Part shown: in pieces, positions 1-7,653 of the stretch
Numbering within the stretch: position 1 is the first letter of the stretch
Layout of the letters: each line of letters begins with the position of its first letter
Assembly (NCBI GenBank): GCA_018377235.1
Contig: JAGZZT010000025.1
Span: 1 to 24,942 of the forward strand
Direction: 5' to 3'
Length of the DNA: 24,942 bases
Source: Clostridium sp.
Lineage (GTDB): Bacteria > Bacillota > Clostridia > Lachnospirales > Lachnospiraceae
The notes under the pieces: model-generated
The model's database searches: none
Told to the model about the DNA's origin: nothing
The model's input: only the letters and a program-made list of their open reading frames with translations
Program-made: the position numbers and the translations under genes

Positions 1-25
1 TTACTAATCGGTCGAGGGCTTAACC
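1..25 (+). rRNA. 23S ribosomal RNA, 3' end (partial)
   Basis: The first 25 bases, ending GGGCTTAACC, match from memory the conserved 3' terminus of Firmicutes 23S rRNA, whose last bases pair with the 5' end of the molecule. The rest of the gene lies left of the window. The exact 3' end is estimated to within a few bases. The next 120 bases are purine-rich spacer with a small hairpin (91-95 with 104-108), and I see no 5S rRNA there. Confidence 0.85.
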
Positions 26-148
26 AAGAGGTTGGGTAGAGAGAAGAAGGATGGAAGAGATAGGAAGTAGGATTCAATGTGTGGTTTTGAGGGTATGTAG
101 AAGTACCCAGATACCGGAGAGAGAAGTAAGAAATCCGGGGGAAGATAA

Positions 149-221
149 TCCTCCTTAGCTCAGTCGGTAGAGCATGCGGCTGTTAACCGCAGTGTCGTTG
201 GTTCGAGTCCAACAGGGGGAG
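149..221 (+). tRNA. tRNA-Asn (anticodon GTT)
   Basis: A complete 73-nt cloverleaf. The acceptor stem TCCTCCT (149-155) pairs with AGGGGGA (214-220), and the discriminator is G221. The anticodon loop CTGTTAA gives GTT, and the T-arm reads GGTTCGAGTCC. CCA is not encoded. It lies about 120 nt after the 23S end, so it is probably co-transcribed with the rRNA. Confidence 0.96.
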
Positions 222-249
222 TTTTTAACAACCTCAACAGAGAACTTCA

Positions 250-278
250 TTGACAATTGCTCGAAATTGTGGTAAGAT
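250..278 (+). promoter_or_regulatory. Promoter for the tRNA-Glu/tRNA-Cys unit
   Basis: A perfect -35 TTGACA (250-255), a 17-nt spacer and -10 TAAGAT (273-278) lie about 40 nt upstream of tRNA-Glu. The spacing is ideal for the housekeeping sigma factor. It suggests that the last two tRNAs have their own promoter besides read-through from the rRNA operon. Confidence 0.75.
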
Positions 279-319
279 ATCAGAGCGAAGCAGTTAAACT
301 GTGGAGCTTTAATCAGTAA

Positions 320-391
320 GGCCCCATGGTCAAGCGGTTAAGACATCGCCCTTTCACGGCGGTAACACGAGTTCGAATCTCGTTGGGGTCA
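320..391 (+). tRNA. tRNA-Glu (anticodon TTC)
   Basis: A 72-nt cloverleaf. Acceptor GGCCCCA (320-326) pairs with TGGGGTC (384-390), and the discriminator is A391. The anticodon loop CTTTCAC gives TTC, and the T-arm reads GAGTTCGAATCTC. It is followed 13 nt later by tRNA-Cys. Confidence 0.96.
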
Positions 392-404
392 TTTAATTTA
401 ATAT

Positions 405-475
405 GGCGACATAGCCAAGTGGTAAGGCGTGGGTCTGCAACACCCTGATCACCAGTTCAAATCTGGTTGTCGCCT
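405..475 (+). tRNA. tRNA-Cys (anticodon GCA)
   Basis: A 71-nt cloverleaf. Acceptor GGCGACA (405-411) pairs with TGTCGCC (468-474), and the discriminator is T475. The anticodon loop TCTGCAA gives GCA, with stem GTGGG/CACCC. It is the last RNA of the cluster and is followed directly by a terminator. Confidence 0.96.
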
Positions 476-477
476 CT

Positions 478-508
478 AAAAAGTCCTTGATTTTCAAGGA
501 CTTTTTTA
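478..508 (+). terminator. Intrinsic terminator of the rRNA/tRNA cluster
   Basis: The stem AAAAAGTCCTTGA pairs with TCAAGGACTTTTT across a 3-nt TTT loop and runs directly into T residues. It sits two bases after tRNA-Cys. Confidence 0.9.
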
Positions 509-604
509 TTGTTTAATGTATGCAGATGTATGCGTAATCTCTGTCAAATAGATGTATTCAGGTTTTCAATTTTCAGGCAATGAAGCAGGAAGGAGATAGT
601 TCGG

Positions 605-1087
605 ATGGATAAAGAAAGGCCAATGAGGCGGGTAAGTGATTCAATTGTTGAACAAGTGCAGGTTGTTCTCAGTTGTCATATTAATGGGGCAGGCCGTCTG
701 TTTGGAGGACAGCTGATGGAATGGATTGATGTAGTAGCTGGAGTTGTGGCACGCCGTCATTCAGGCAGAGATCAGACGACAGCGGCAGTAGACAGCCTGC
801 AGTTTCGGGAACCTGTTCATGTAAATGATACGCTGATTCTGATTGGAAAACTTACATATGTGGGACAAACCTCCATGGAAGTGCAGGTGGAAAGTTTTGT
901 GGAGGCTTTGGATGGAAGCAGAAAACTGGTTAATACAGCTTACTTTGTAATGGTAGCGCTGGATGAGAACGATCATCCAGTACAAGTTCCCGGACTGATT
1001 CCGGAAACAGAGGAGGAGAAAGAAGCCTGGAATGCCGGTGAAAAGAGATATAATCTGCGCAAGCACAGAAGAATTGAAAATTATTAA
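605..1087 (+). CDS. Acyl-CoA thioesterase, hotdog fold (YkhA/ACOT type)
   Basis: Predicted to hydrolyse acyl-CoA thioesters to free acid and CoA in the cytosol. The 160-residue protein is one hotdog domain. The family signature runs from N27 through F33-G-G-x-L-M-x-W-I-D42, followed by RH, a VD pair, F-R-E-P-V and D-T-L. N27 and D42 sit where the catalytic Asn and Asp lie in bacterial and mammalian ACOT enzymes. The ATG at 605 follows an AAGGAGAT ribosome binding site. The C-terminal 25 residues are charged, as in the short single-domain members. The azlCD genes follow on the same strand after 51 nt and may share the transcript. The acyl chain preference cannot be read from sequence. Confidence 0.9.
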   Translation: MDKERPMRRVSDSIVEQVQVVLSCHINGAGRLFGGQLMEWIDVVAGVVARRHSGRDQTTAAVDSLQFREPVHVNDTLILIGKLTYVGQTSMEVQVESFVEALDGSRKLVNTAYFVMVALDENDHPVQVPGLIPETEEEKEAWNAGEKRYNLRKHRRIENY

Positions 1088-1138
1088 TGAAAATTGCAGA
1101 CACACATTCGGCTGCCTGCAGACAGGAGAAAAATATTT

Positions 1139-1864
1139 ATGAGCAGCTGCGGGGCAGATAAAAAAAGAGAGCTTAGGAAGGCGGCCAGATGTGCCTTTCC
1201 CTGTACGCTCCCTATTTTAGCCGGTTTTTTGTTTCTGGGTATAACATATGGAATTTATATGAATGTGTCGGGATTCAGCTTCTGGTACCCTCTGTTCATG
1301 AGTATGACGATTTTTGCAGGTTCGGTGGAGTTTGTGGCGGTCAATCTGCTTCTGGGGGCATTTAATCCAATTCAGGCTCTTCTGATGACTCTGATGTTAA
1401 ATGCCAGACATCTATTTTACGGTATTTCGATGCTGGAGAGATACAGGGGAACAGGTTTTAAGAAACTTTTTCTGATTTTTGGCATGTGTGACGAGAGCTT
1501 TTCTATTAATTACACAGCTGAGATCCCAGAAGATGTGGATCGAGGCTGGTTTATGTTTTTTGTTACTCTCTTTAATTACCTGTACTGGGTGTCAGGAGCG
1601 ACTCTTGGAGGTATTTTTGGCTCTCTCATTCGCTTCAATACAGAAGGGCTGGATTTTGTGATGACGGCGATGTTTGCCGTAATTTTCATTGAGCAGTGGA
1701 TGAAGGAAAAGAGGCATACAGGGGCTCTTTTAGGATTGGGGGCGCCGCTTGTGTGTCTGGCTGTGTTTGGGGCTGATCGGTTTATGATTCCTGCCATGGC
1801 TTCCATACTGCTTCTTTTGACGCTGTTCCAAAAACGGATAGAACAGAGAGGAGAGGAAAGATGA
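1139..1864 (+). CDS. azlC: AzlC family branched-chain amino acid exporter, large subunit
   Basis: The large membrane subunit of an AzlCD-type exporter, which in Bacillus gives resistance to 4-azaleucine and in Corynebacterium (BrnFE) exports isoleucine, leucine and methionine. The 241-residue protein is strongly hydrophobic. It carries the family patterns G-I-T-Y-G near the N-terminus, F-A-G-S-V-E-F, L-N-A-R-H-x-F-Y-G and the central F-G-x-C-D-E-S-F segment. The open frame extends to a TTG at 1094, but the ATG at 1139 has AGGAG at a good distance and gives the usual family length. The stop overlaps the azlD start as ATGA, so the two are translationally coupled. The substrate is inferred from the family. 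Confidence 0.93.
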   Translation: MSSCGADKKRELRKAARCAFPCTLPILAGFLFLGITYGIYMNVSGFSFWYPLFMSMTIFAGSVEFVAVNLLLGAFNPIQALLMTLMLNARHLFYGISMLERYRGTGFKKLFLIFGMCDESFSINYTAEIPEDVDRGWFMFFVTLFNYLYWVSGATLGGIFGSLIRFNTEGLDFVMTAMFAVIFIEQWMKEKRHTGALLGLGAPLVCLAVFGADRFMIPAMASILLLLTLFQKRIEQRGEER

Positions 1865-2187
1865 CTCAGACAGAACAGATTATTACAATCGGAATGGTGA
1901 TTTTGGGGACCCTTATTACTCGATTCCTCCCGTTCCTTCTGTTTCCATCAGGAAAAGCTGTGCCAAAGTATGTACAGTATCTGGGCAGGGCTCTGCCCTC
2001 CGCTGTGTTTGGACTGCTGGTTATCTACTGTCTGAAGAATGTAGAGCTGTTCCAGGGCAGCCACGGAATTCCAGAGCTTTTGTCTCTGGCAGCCGTGACT
2101 GCCCTGCACCTGTGGAAACGGCAGATGCTTCTCTCCATTGCAGGGGGAACAGTTCTCTATATGGTTCTGGTGCAGTGGATTTTTTAA
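1861..2187 (+). CDS. azlD: AzlD family branched-chain amino acid exporter, small subunit
   Basis: The small membrane partner of AzlC: 108 residues, nearly all hydrophobic, with about four membrane segments. The early T-R-F-L-P-F motif and the later Y-L-G-R-A-L-P-S-A motif are typical of AzlD/BrnE. It starts inside the azlC stop codon (ATGA) behind a purine-rich GAGAGGAGAGG site. The two subunits are expected to form one exporter that relieves excess branched-chain amino acids. The gene converges with aroD, leaving only 21 nt, and I see no clear terminator between them. Confidence 0.93.
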   Translation: MTQTEQIITIGMVILGTLITRFLPFLLFPSGKAVPKYVQYLGRALPSAVFGLLVIYCLKNVELFQGSHGIPELLSLAAVTALHLWKRQMLLSIAGGTVLYMVLVQWIF

Positions 2188-2208
2188 GGCCAGTGCACAG
2201 GCGCCGCT

Positions 2209-3003
2209 CTATTTAGCATACGGAGGCTGCAGACTTTTGTGGAGAAGTTCCAGCATAACGGATAATTCCTGTACGTCTATCTGTCCTGGGGCGGAAGCCT
2301 TTCCAGCGGATCCGAAGGTCATGGCAGAACCGAACACTTCCCCGCAGAGGCGGCTGACGGTTCCGGAGCCGGACATGGACATGGTGATAATGGGACAATC
2401 CAGAAGGGAAGAAGCATTCTCCGTGGCTTCCAGCAGAGTAAGAACATCTTTGCGGCTCTTAGGCATCACAGCTATTTTTGGAAGGTCAGCGCCGATGTTT
2501 CTCATAGAACAAAGGCGGGCAGTCAGAACTTCTGTCTCGGGCGTTTTATAGAAATCATGGCTGGAGACAATGACTTTGCCTCCCAGCTTATGGAGTTCTT
2601 CAACGAGCGCTTCGGCGTCATCTCCTGCTGTGAAAAATTCTACATCAGCCAGATCAGCCAGTCCATTCTCAACAGCAGCCAGGTTAAGGGCTCTGTAGTT
2701 CTGAAAATCAATACTTTTCTCGCCTCCTTCAGCGGCGGTGCGGAAGGTAAAAAGCAGAGGCATATCGCCTAAAATTATCCGCAGCTGCTTTAAGGTATCT
2801 ATAGCGGCAGCCAGATTGGGCTTCCCGTTTTCATTTAGAATATCGGAAAACCAGTCAGCTCTCCATTCTGCCACATGGGCTGGTGTTTCTTTCAGAGCGG
2901 CAGCGGCAGAGAAAATTTCTTCCTGCGTTCTTCCTACGATGGGAACGCAGATTTTGGGGATTCCCTCCCCGAAGACAACAGTTCTGATTTTTAATGGCTT
3001 CAT
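2209..3003 (-). CDS. aroD: 3-dehydroquinate dehydratase, type I
   Basis: Catalyses the third step of the shikimate pathway, 3-dehydroquinate to 3-dehydroshikimate, in the cytosol through a Schiff base. At 264 residues it is slightly longer than the usual 250. Visible signature: the E-W-R-A-D strand near residue 46, T-F-R-T near 86, the catalytic S-S-H149-D-F, and K176 in P-K-I-A-V-M-P-K-S, the Schiff-base lysine. The late M-S-G-S-G-T-V-S-R motif binds the substrate carboxylate. The open frame extends to a GTG at 3012, but the ATG at 3003 sits six bases after GAGGTG and is preferred. It follows the glycosyltransferase gene by 19 nt and is probably co-transcribed. No other aro gene is visible in the window. 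Confidence 0.95.
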   Translation of the reverse strand: MKPLKIRTVVFGEGIPKICVPIVGRTQEEIFSAAAALKETPAHVAEWRADWFSDILNENGKPNLAAAIDTLKQLRIILGDMPLLFTFRTAAEGGEKSIDFQNYRALNLAAVENGLADLADVEFFTAGDDAEALVEELHKLGGKVIVSSHDFYKTPETEVLTARLCSMRNIGADLPKIAVMPKSRKDVLTLLEATENASSLLDCPIITMSMSGSGTVSRLCGEVFGSAMTFGSAGKASAPGQIDVQELSVMLELLHKSLQPPYAK

Positions 3004-3022
3004 GTCAAGCACCTCGCTTATA

Positions 3023-4342
3023 TTATTTCCTATTTATATCATCTAACAGCCTTCTGCAGAGGCCATCCCAGGAGAGATGCTGCAGACTGCCGCTCAGCTC
3101 CTTTTGTGCTGCAGATTGTGCATTCTGTACAGCCTGTGTGACAGCCTCTGCCAGCTCTGCCTCAAAGACTGGAAGTGAGGCAGCTACAGGCTCATCCTCA
3201 TTTTCCATAGCAGGCGGCTTCACGAAGATAATTCCGTGACCCGGCACATTTTCATCCATCCAGGGACGGATACCGGGCAGATCTGTGCAGACAGGACGGA
3301 GACCGCAGGCCAGCGCCTCTATAAGAACCAGAGGCAGCCCCTCGTAAAAGGAGGGAAGGACAAACAGATTTGACTGATTCATCTGCTGAGCCAGTTCAAC
3401 CTGGGACAGTCTTCCAGGGAAATATACAGGGCAGGGACAGCCTTGTTCCCGCTCAGCCAGCATCCTGATTTCCTGAAAATCCTGTTCATTGCCCCAGCCT
3501 CCTGCCAGTGTGACAGACAGACGCTTCGTTAACTCAGGAGGCAGCAGCTGAAGAGAACGCAGCAGGCTTTTGACGCCTTTTTTTTCTGAGAGCTTTCCGG
3601 CAAAGATCAGGCGGATTGGGTCTGAATCTTCAGAAAATCCGGATGTGATTTCCATGGAGGCATTCCGCGTTTGAACTGCTTTTTTAAAAATTTGGCTGTT
3701 GTAGCCGGTTCCCAGAATTTTGACTTTTTCTGGACTGCACCCAAACAGCCGCAGCACTTCCTCTCTCTGCTCCCGGTGGAGGCACCATACTGTGTCAAGC
3801 CGACGGATCTGCGTCTCAATATAGCTGTGTTTTAACGGGTTCTTTTTAAATTGGCGCAGGTCGGAGCCATGGCAGATACCGATGACTTTGGGAAACTGGG
3901 AAGAAGGAACCATGGAAGGAAGCGTCATTTCCCTGGCCAGGGCAGTAAGCAGATACAGGTGGTGGCAGATAATCAAATCGGGTTTAAATTCCTCTAGTGC
4001 CCTCTCCAGAACAGTCTGGAAGGCAGTTAGAAACTGCTCTGTCATCTCGTGAGTCAGATCCCGGTATTTTGTACTTTTATAGGGCATTTCATCGGACATA
4101 CCGCAAATAGAGAAGGGAAGCTGTTCTGACTGATAGTAAACAGGATAAAAGGAAACTCCGTCTGGAAAGCAGACAGAATCCTCATGGCAGATACCAGCCA
4201 GAACAGCCTGACGGCAGCCGCCGCGGTGAAGAGCCTGAACCAGCTCGGTCAGATACACTCCGCTTCCTGTGCTGTGGGGTTTCTGGGCAGTAATGCTTAA
4301 TATTTTTAGAGAGCCTGAAACAGGCGGAAGTTCTTGACTCAT
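3023..4342 (-). CDS. Glycosyltransferase family 4 (GT-B fold)
   Basis: A retaining glycosyltransferase that moves a sugar from a nucleotide-sugar donor; the acceptor is unknown. Its 439 residues show both GT-B halves. The N-terminal half has G-S-G-V-Y near residue 26 and C-H-G-S-D near 157. The C-terminal half has F-A-G-K250-L-S-E-K-K-G at the start of the donor domain, L-A-G-G-W-G, and the E334-x7-E342 motif in F-Y-E-G-L-P-L-V-L-I-E that holds the nucleotide sugar. No signal peptide is seen. AGGAG precedes the ATG. The gene leads an apparent two-gene unit with aroD, an unusual partner. No polysaccharide or teichoic acid cluster surrounds it, so the pathway is open. Confidence 0.88.
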   Translation of the reverse strand: MSQELPPVSGSLKILSITAQKPHSTGSGVYLTELVQALHRGGCRQAVLAGICHEDSVCFPDGVSFYPVYYQSEQLPFSICGMSDEMPYKSTKYRDLTHEMTEQFLTAFQTVLERALEEFKPDLIICHHLYLLTALAREMTLPSMVPSSQFPKVIGICHGSDLRQFKKNPLKHSYIETQIRRLDTVWCLHREQREEVLRLFGCSPEKVKILGTGYNSQIFKKAVQTRNASMEITSGFSEDSDPIRLIFAGKLSEKKGVKSLLRSLQLLPPELTKRLSVTLAGGWGNEQDFQEIRMLAEREQGCPCPVYFPGRLSQVELAQQMNQSNLFVLPSFYEGLPLVLIEALACGLRPVCTDLPGIRPWMDENVPGHGIIFVKPPAMENEDEPVAASLPVFEAELAEAVTQAVQNAQSAAQKELSGSLQHLSWDGLCRRLLDDINRK

Positions 4343-4380
4343 AGTAATACTCCTGTAAAGTAAAAAATAATTCTAAGGCT

Positions 4381-4410
4381 ATCATACAGGAAAAATGGAA
4401 GGTCTGCCAC
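4381..4410 (-). promoter_or_regulatory. Possible promoter for the glycosyltransferase-aroD unit
   Basis: On the minus strand a -10 TATGAT (4386 to 4381) lies about 40 nt upstream of the glycosyltransferase start. The -35 region 17 nt further up (TGGCAG) is poor. It lies back to back with the well-formed promoter at 4420 on the other strand. Confidence 0.35.
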
Positions 4411-4419
4411 AAAAAATTA

Positions 4420-4449
4420 TTGACATTTCTTTAACAGTTGTTATACAAT
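4420..4449 (+). promoter_or_regulatory. Promoter of the riboswitch-ATPase transcript
   Basis: A perfect -35 TTGACA (4420-4425) is followed after 18 nt by -10 TACAAT (4444-4449); TATACA at 4442 with a 16-nt spacer is an alternative. Transcription would begin near 4456, about 30 nt before the riboswitch aptamer. Confidence 0.75.
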
Positions 4450-4482
4450 AAGAGATGAACAGACAGAACTTCTGAATATAAA

Positions 4483-4593
4483 GTTAAAAGGGAGTAGTTA
4501 TCTTCATACAGTCAACAATTCCCGGCTGTCAGGCCGGTGGCTGTGTGATTTCTGTATACAGCTTTACTTTTACAGGAAGACAAGACTTTTAGC
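4483..4593 (+). promoter_or_regulatory. yybP-ykoY type manganese riboswitch (aptamer)
   Basis: The leader carries the two conserved blocks of the Mn2+ riboswitch. The first is AAAAGGGAGTAG (4486-4497). The second is GTCAACAATT, followed by a GC-rich hairpin and CCGGTGGCTG (4511-4542). In the second arm, ATACAGTCA (4507-4515) pairs fully with TGGCTGTGT (4538-4546), and CCGGC (4522-4526) pairs with GCCGG (4533-4537). The closing stem P1 joins 4483-4490 to 4586-4593, just after the conserved ACAAGAC. From established work, this family binds Mn2+ (with Mg2+) and controls exporters, including P-type ATPases such as Lactococcus YoaB. Recognition is by eye against the known Lactococcus sequence. Confidence 0.85.
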
Positions 4594-4623
4594 ATATGAG
4601 ACATATGCTGAAAGTCTTTTTTT
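4582..4623 (+). terminator. Riboswitch expression-platform terminator
   Basis: A 17-bp hairpin joins 4582-4598 to 4602-4618 with a 3-nt AGA loop and one T-G pair, followed by seven T residues. Its 5' arm contains the whole 3' strand of riboswitch stem P1 (4586-4593), so the two structures exclude each other. Ligand-stabilised P1 would block the terminator, giving an ON switch, as known for this family. Confidence 0.9.
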
Positions 4624-4779
4624 CTTTAAAAAAGCTGCCGCAGAATTTTGAAAATTTCTGTTTTGGGCAATACTACAGAATAACTGTTCTTTATCCGGCT
4701 GAAGGCTGGGGAAAGCCGGAATTCCTGCATGAACTGGAAAACAGAAGTTCAAGTACAGAAAGAGAGGATGGAAGGACGT

Positions 4780-7455
4780 ATGATTGAAAACAGGAAAGAA
4801 TACCTTCTGCACCACGAAGAGGTCATGAAGAGTCTGGATGTATCAGACAGCGGACTCACACAGGAGGAGGCGGAAAAACGGCTTTCTGAGCATGGCCCAA
4901 ACAGGCTGAAGGAAGGCAAGAAGGAAAGCCTTCTGCATAAGTTTTTATCAGAGCTTACAGATCCAATGATTCTGGTGCTGATAGCGGCAGCTGTAGTTTC
5001 TGGAATCACAGCGGTTCATCAGGGCGAGAGTTTTGCTGACACGATTATCATTATGCTGGTAGTTGTAATTAACGCTGTGCTGGGCGTGTATCAGGAATCT
5101 AAGGCTGAGGCGGCTATTGAGGCACTGCAGCAGATAGCGGCGGCTACGTCCAAGGTTGTCCGAGGCGGCCATCAGATGACAGTAAAATCTGAGGAGCTGG
5201 TTCTAGGCGATATTGTAATTTTGGAAGCCGGAGATTCCGTCCCTGCAGACGCGAGGATTATTGAATGCGCTTCCATGAAGGTGGAGGAAGCAGCCCTGAC
5301 TGGGGAATCTGTGGCAGTGGAAAAAACAGAGCTTCCAGTTGCTGCAGCTGAAAACGGAGACGTTCCTTTAGGCGATCGGAAAAACATGGTGTACATGGGA
5401 TCCATCGTAGTATATGGACGAGGTAAAGCAGTTGTCTGTGCTACCGGAATGGATACGGAAATGGGCAAGATTGCTGATGCTATTGCTAATGCAAAGGAGG
5501 AAGAGACACCTCTTCAGATTAAATTAAATCAGCTTTCCAAGATCCTGACAGTTATGGTACTGGGTATCTGTGTTCTGGTATTCTGCGTAAACATTGCCAG
5601 AAGTATGATGAGCGGAGCAGGTGCAGACAGCGGTTTGGTTCTTAATACATTTATGATAGCAGTATCCTTAGCCGTAGCGGCGATTCCCGAGGGACTGGCT
5701 GCTGTCGTTACAATTCTTTTATCTATCGGCGTTACGAAAATGTCGAAAAATCATGCGATTATCAGGAAACTGACAGCAGTAGAGACTCTGGGATGTACTC
5801 AGATTATCTGCTCTGATAAGACGGGAACTCTGACACAGAACAAGATGACGGTAGTGGAACATTCCTCTGCGGATGAAAATTTCCTGATAAAGGCAATGGC
5901 GCTCTGCTGTGATGCAGAGCTGGAAAATGGAGAGGCTGTGGGAGAGCCGACAGAATGTGCTCTTGTAAATGACGCATTAAAGGCGGAAATGCCAAAAGAC
6001 CAGTTAAAAAAGACATACGAGAGAACTGGGGAGGCGCCCTTCGATTCTGTCAGAAAGATGATGTCCACTATCCATAAAAATCCGGATGGAGGATTTATTC
6101 AGTTTACAAAAGGAGCTCCGGACGAGGTTTTAAAGATCTGTACCAGAGCCTATGTAGATGGACAGGAAGTACCTATGACAGAAGATGTGAAAAAGCACAT
6201 CCTGGCAGAGAATAAGAAGCTGGCGGATCAGGCCCTGCGCGTGCTCTGCGCCGCCTACAAGACCTACGAGGCCATGCCGGAGAATACAGCTCCGGCGGCG
6301 ATTGAGAAGAATCTGGTTTATCTGGGACTGTCTGGAATGATTGATCCGATCCGCCCTGAGGTGAAGGCCGCTATTGCTGAGTGCCGCAGCGCCGGAATCA
6401 GACCAATTATGATTACAGGCGATCACAGAGACACGGCGGTAGCCATTGCAAAGCAGCTGGGAATCCTGGACGAAGGCCAGAAGGCCATTACTGGAGCAGA
6501 ATTGAACAGCATTTCAGATGAGGAGCTGGCTCAGACTATTCAGAATTATTCGGTTTATGCCAGAGTTCAGCCGGAGCATAAGGTACGGATTGTAAAGGCA
6601 TGGAAGAAGCTGGGCAAGATTACAGCTATGACAGGAGACGGCGTTAATGATGCTCCATCTATTAAATCAGCGGATATTGGCGTTGGCATGGGAATTACAG
6701 GAACTGATGTTACGAAAAATGTGGCTGATATGGTTCTGGCTGATGATAACTTTGCCACAATCGTATCTGCTGTGGCGGAGGGACGAAGAATTTATGACAA
6801 CATCCGAAAAGCCATTCAGTTCCTGCTTTCCGCAAACCTGGCTGAGGTAATTTCGGTATTTGCGGCTACCCTGATGGGATTTACCATTTTAAAGCCGGTT
6901 CATCTGCTTTGGATTAACCTGATTACGGACTGCTTCCCAGCTATTTCTCTGGGAATGGAGGAAGCGGAAAAGGATACCATGCAGAGACCTCCAAGAGATT
7001 CCAGAGACGGTATTTTTGCAAATGGAATGGGCTTTGACATTGTATTCCAGGGAGTTGTAATTACGATTCTTACAATGGCGGCTTACTTTTTAGGACATTA
7101 TATGGAGGCTGGTGTGTGGGAGATCACAGAGTCTCCAGACGGTATGACCATGGCGTTCTTAACGCTATCCATGGTGGAAATTTTCCACTCCTTTAATATG
7201 CGTTCCAGGCGTCATTCTATCTTTGCACTTCCGAAGCAGAATAAATACCTGGTGTGGTCCTTTATCGCTTCCCTGGTATGCACTACAGTAGTTATTTACG
7301 TGCCGGTTCTCAGAGAAGCCTTTGAATTTGAGCATATTTCCCTAATGGAGTATGGGGCAGCTCTGCTCTTGTCTGTCATGATTATCCCGATTATGGAGAT
7401 TGAGAAGGCCATCGAAAGAGGAATTGAGAAGAAACATGGCGTTTCGCTGAATTAG
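4780..7455 (+). CDS. P2-type cation-transporting ATPase (probable Mn2+/Ca2+ exporter)
   Basis: A membrane pump of 891 residues that couples ATP hydrolysis to cation export. Visible in order: cation-ATPase N-terminal domain, M1-M2, the actuator loop T-G-E-S at 174-177, M4 P-E304-G-L, phosphorylation site D346-K-T-G-T-L-T, K-G-A-P in the nucleotide domain, hinge T-G-D-G-V-N-D at 618-624, and a C-terminal membrane domain. M5 keeps N686 and E689, and M6 keeps N713, T716 and D717, the Ca2+ ligand positions of SERCA. Sequence alone says Ca2+ or Mn2+; the Mn2+ riboswitch in its leader argues for manganese export. The frame extends to an ATG at 4729 without a good ribosome binding site. The ATG at 4780 fits the family start best; 4768 is possible. 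Confidence 0.93.
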   Translation: MIENRKEYLLHHEEVMKSLDVSDSGLTQEEAEKRLSEHGPNRLKEGKKESLLHKFLSELTDPMILVLIAAAVVSGITAVHQGESFADTIIIMLVVVINAVLGVYQESKAEAAIEALQQIAAATSKVVRGGHQMTVKSEELVLGDIVILEAGDSVPADARIIECASMKVEEAALTGESVAVEKTELPVAAAENGDVPLGDRKNMVYMGSIVVYGRGKAVVCATGMDTEMGKIADAIANAKEEETPLQIKLNQLSKILTVMVLGICVLVFCVNIARSMMSGAGADSGLVLNTFMIAVSLAVAAIPEGLAAVVTILLSIGVTKMSKNHAIIRKLTAVETLGCTQIICSDKTGTLTQNKMTVVEHSSADENFLIKAMALCCDAELENGEAVGEPTECALVNDALKAEMPKDQLKKTYERTGEAPFDSVRKMMSTIHKNPDGGFIQFTKGAPDEVLKICTRAYVDGQEVPMTEDVKKHILAENKKLADQALRVLCAAYKTYEAMPENTAPAAIEKNLVYLGLSGMIDPIRPEVKAAIAECRSAGIRPIMITGDHRDTAVAIAKQLGILDEGQKAITGAELNSISDEELAQTIQNYSVYARVQPEHKVRIVKAWKKLGKITAMTGDGVNDAPSIKSADIGVGMGITGTDVTKNVADMVLADDNFATIVSAVAEGRRIYDNIRKAIQFLLSANLAEVISVFAATLMGFTILKPVHLLWINLITDCFPAISLGMEEAEKDTMQRPPRDSRDGIFANGMGFDIVFQGVVITILTMAAYFLGHYMEAGVWEITESPDGMTMAFLTLSMVEIFHSFNMRSRRHSIFALPKQNKYLVWSFIASLVCTTVVIYVPVLREAFEFEHISLMEYGAALLLSVMIIPIMEIEKAIERGIEKKHGVSLN

Positions 7456-7476
7456 CGAGTAAATAAGAGTTTTTAT

Positions 7477-7538
7477 AGAACCCTGCACAACGGATTCCTG
7501 AAGGGAGTCTGTTGTGCAGGGTTCTTAACATTTTTAAC
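7477..7538 (+). terminator. Terminator after the cation ATPase
   Basis: A long hairpin: 7477-7491 (AGAACCCTGCACAAC) pairs perfectly with 7511-7525, and the stem continues inward with GATTCC/GGGAGTC pairs. A broken T run (TTAACATTTTT) follows. It starts 21 nt after the ATPase stop. Confidence 0.75.
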
Positions 7539-7565
7539 AGAAAATGATTTTAGGAGACTTACGGG

Positions 7566-7594
7566 TTGCCCGGCGTTTTTAAAAATGATATCAT
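7566..7594 (+). promoter_or_regulatory. Possible promoter of the amino acid permease
   Basis: TTGCCC (7566-7571), a 17-nt spacer and TATCAT (7589-7594) lie about 60 nt upstream of the permease start and after the preceding terminator. Both hexamers are imperfect. Confidence 0.4.
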
Positions 7595-7653
7595 AGATTT
7601 TAAATTGCTGAAAAGCACATGACAAGATGGAAAGTAAAAGGGGAAAATATACG

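Noticed and set aside
26..148. 5S rRNA between 23S and tRNA-Asn
   Set aside because: The spacer is purine-rich and lacks the 5S conserved stems and loops.
2138..2551. Plus-strand open frame opposite aroD
   Set aside because: It is a shadow of the aroD coding strand, with no homology seen.
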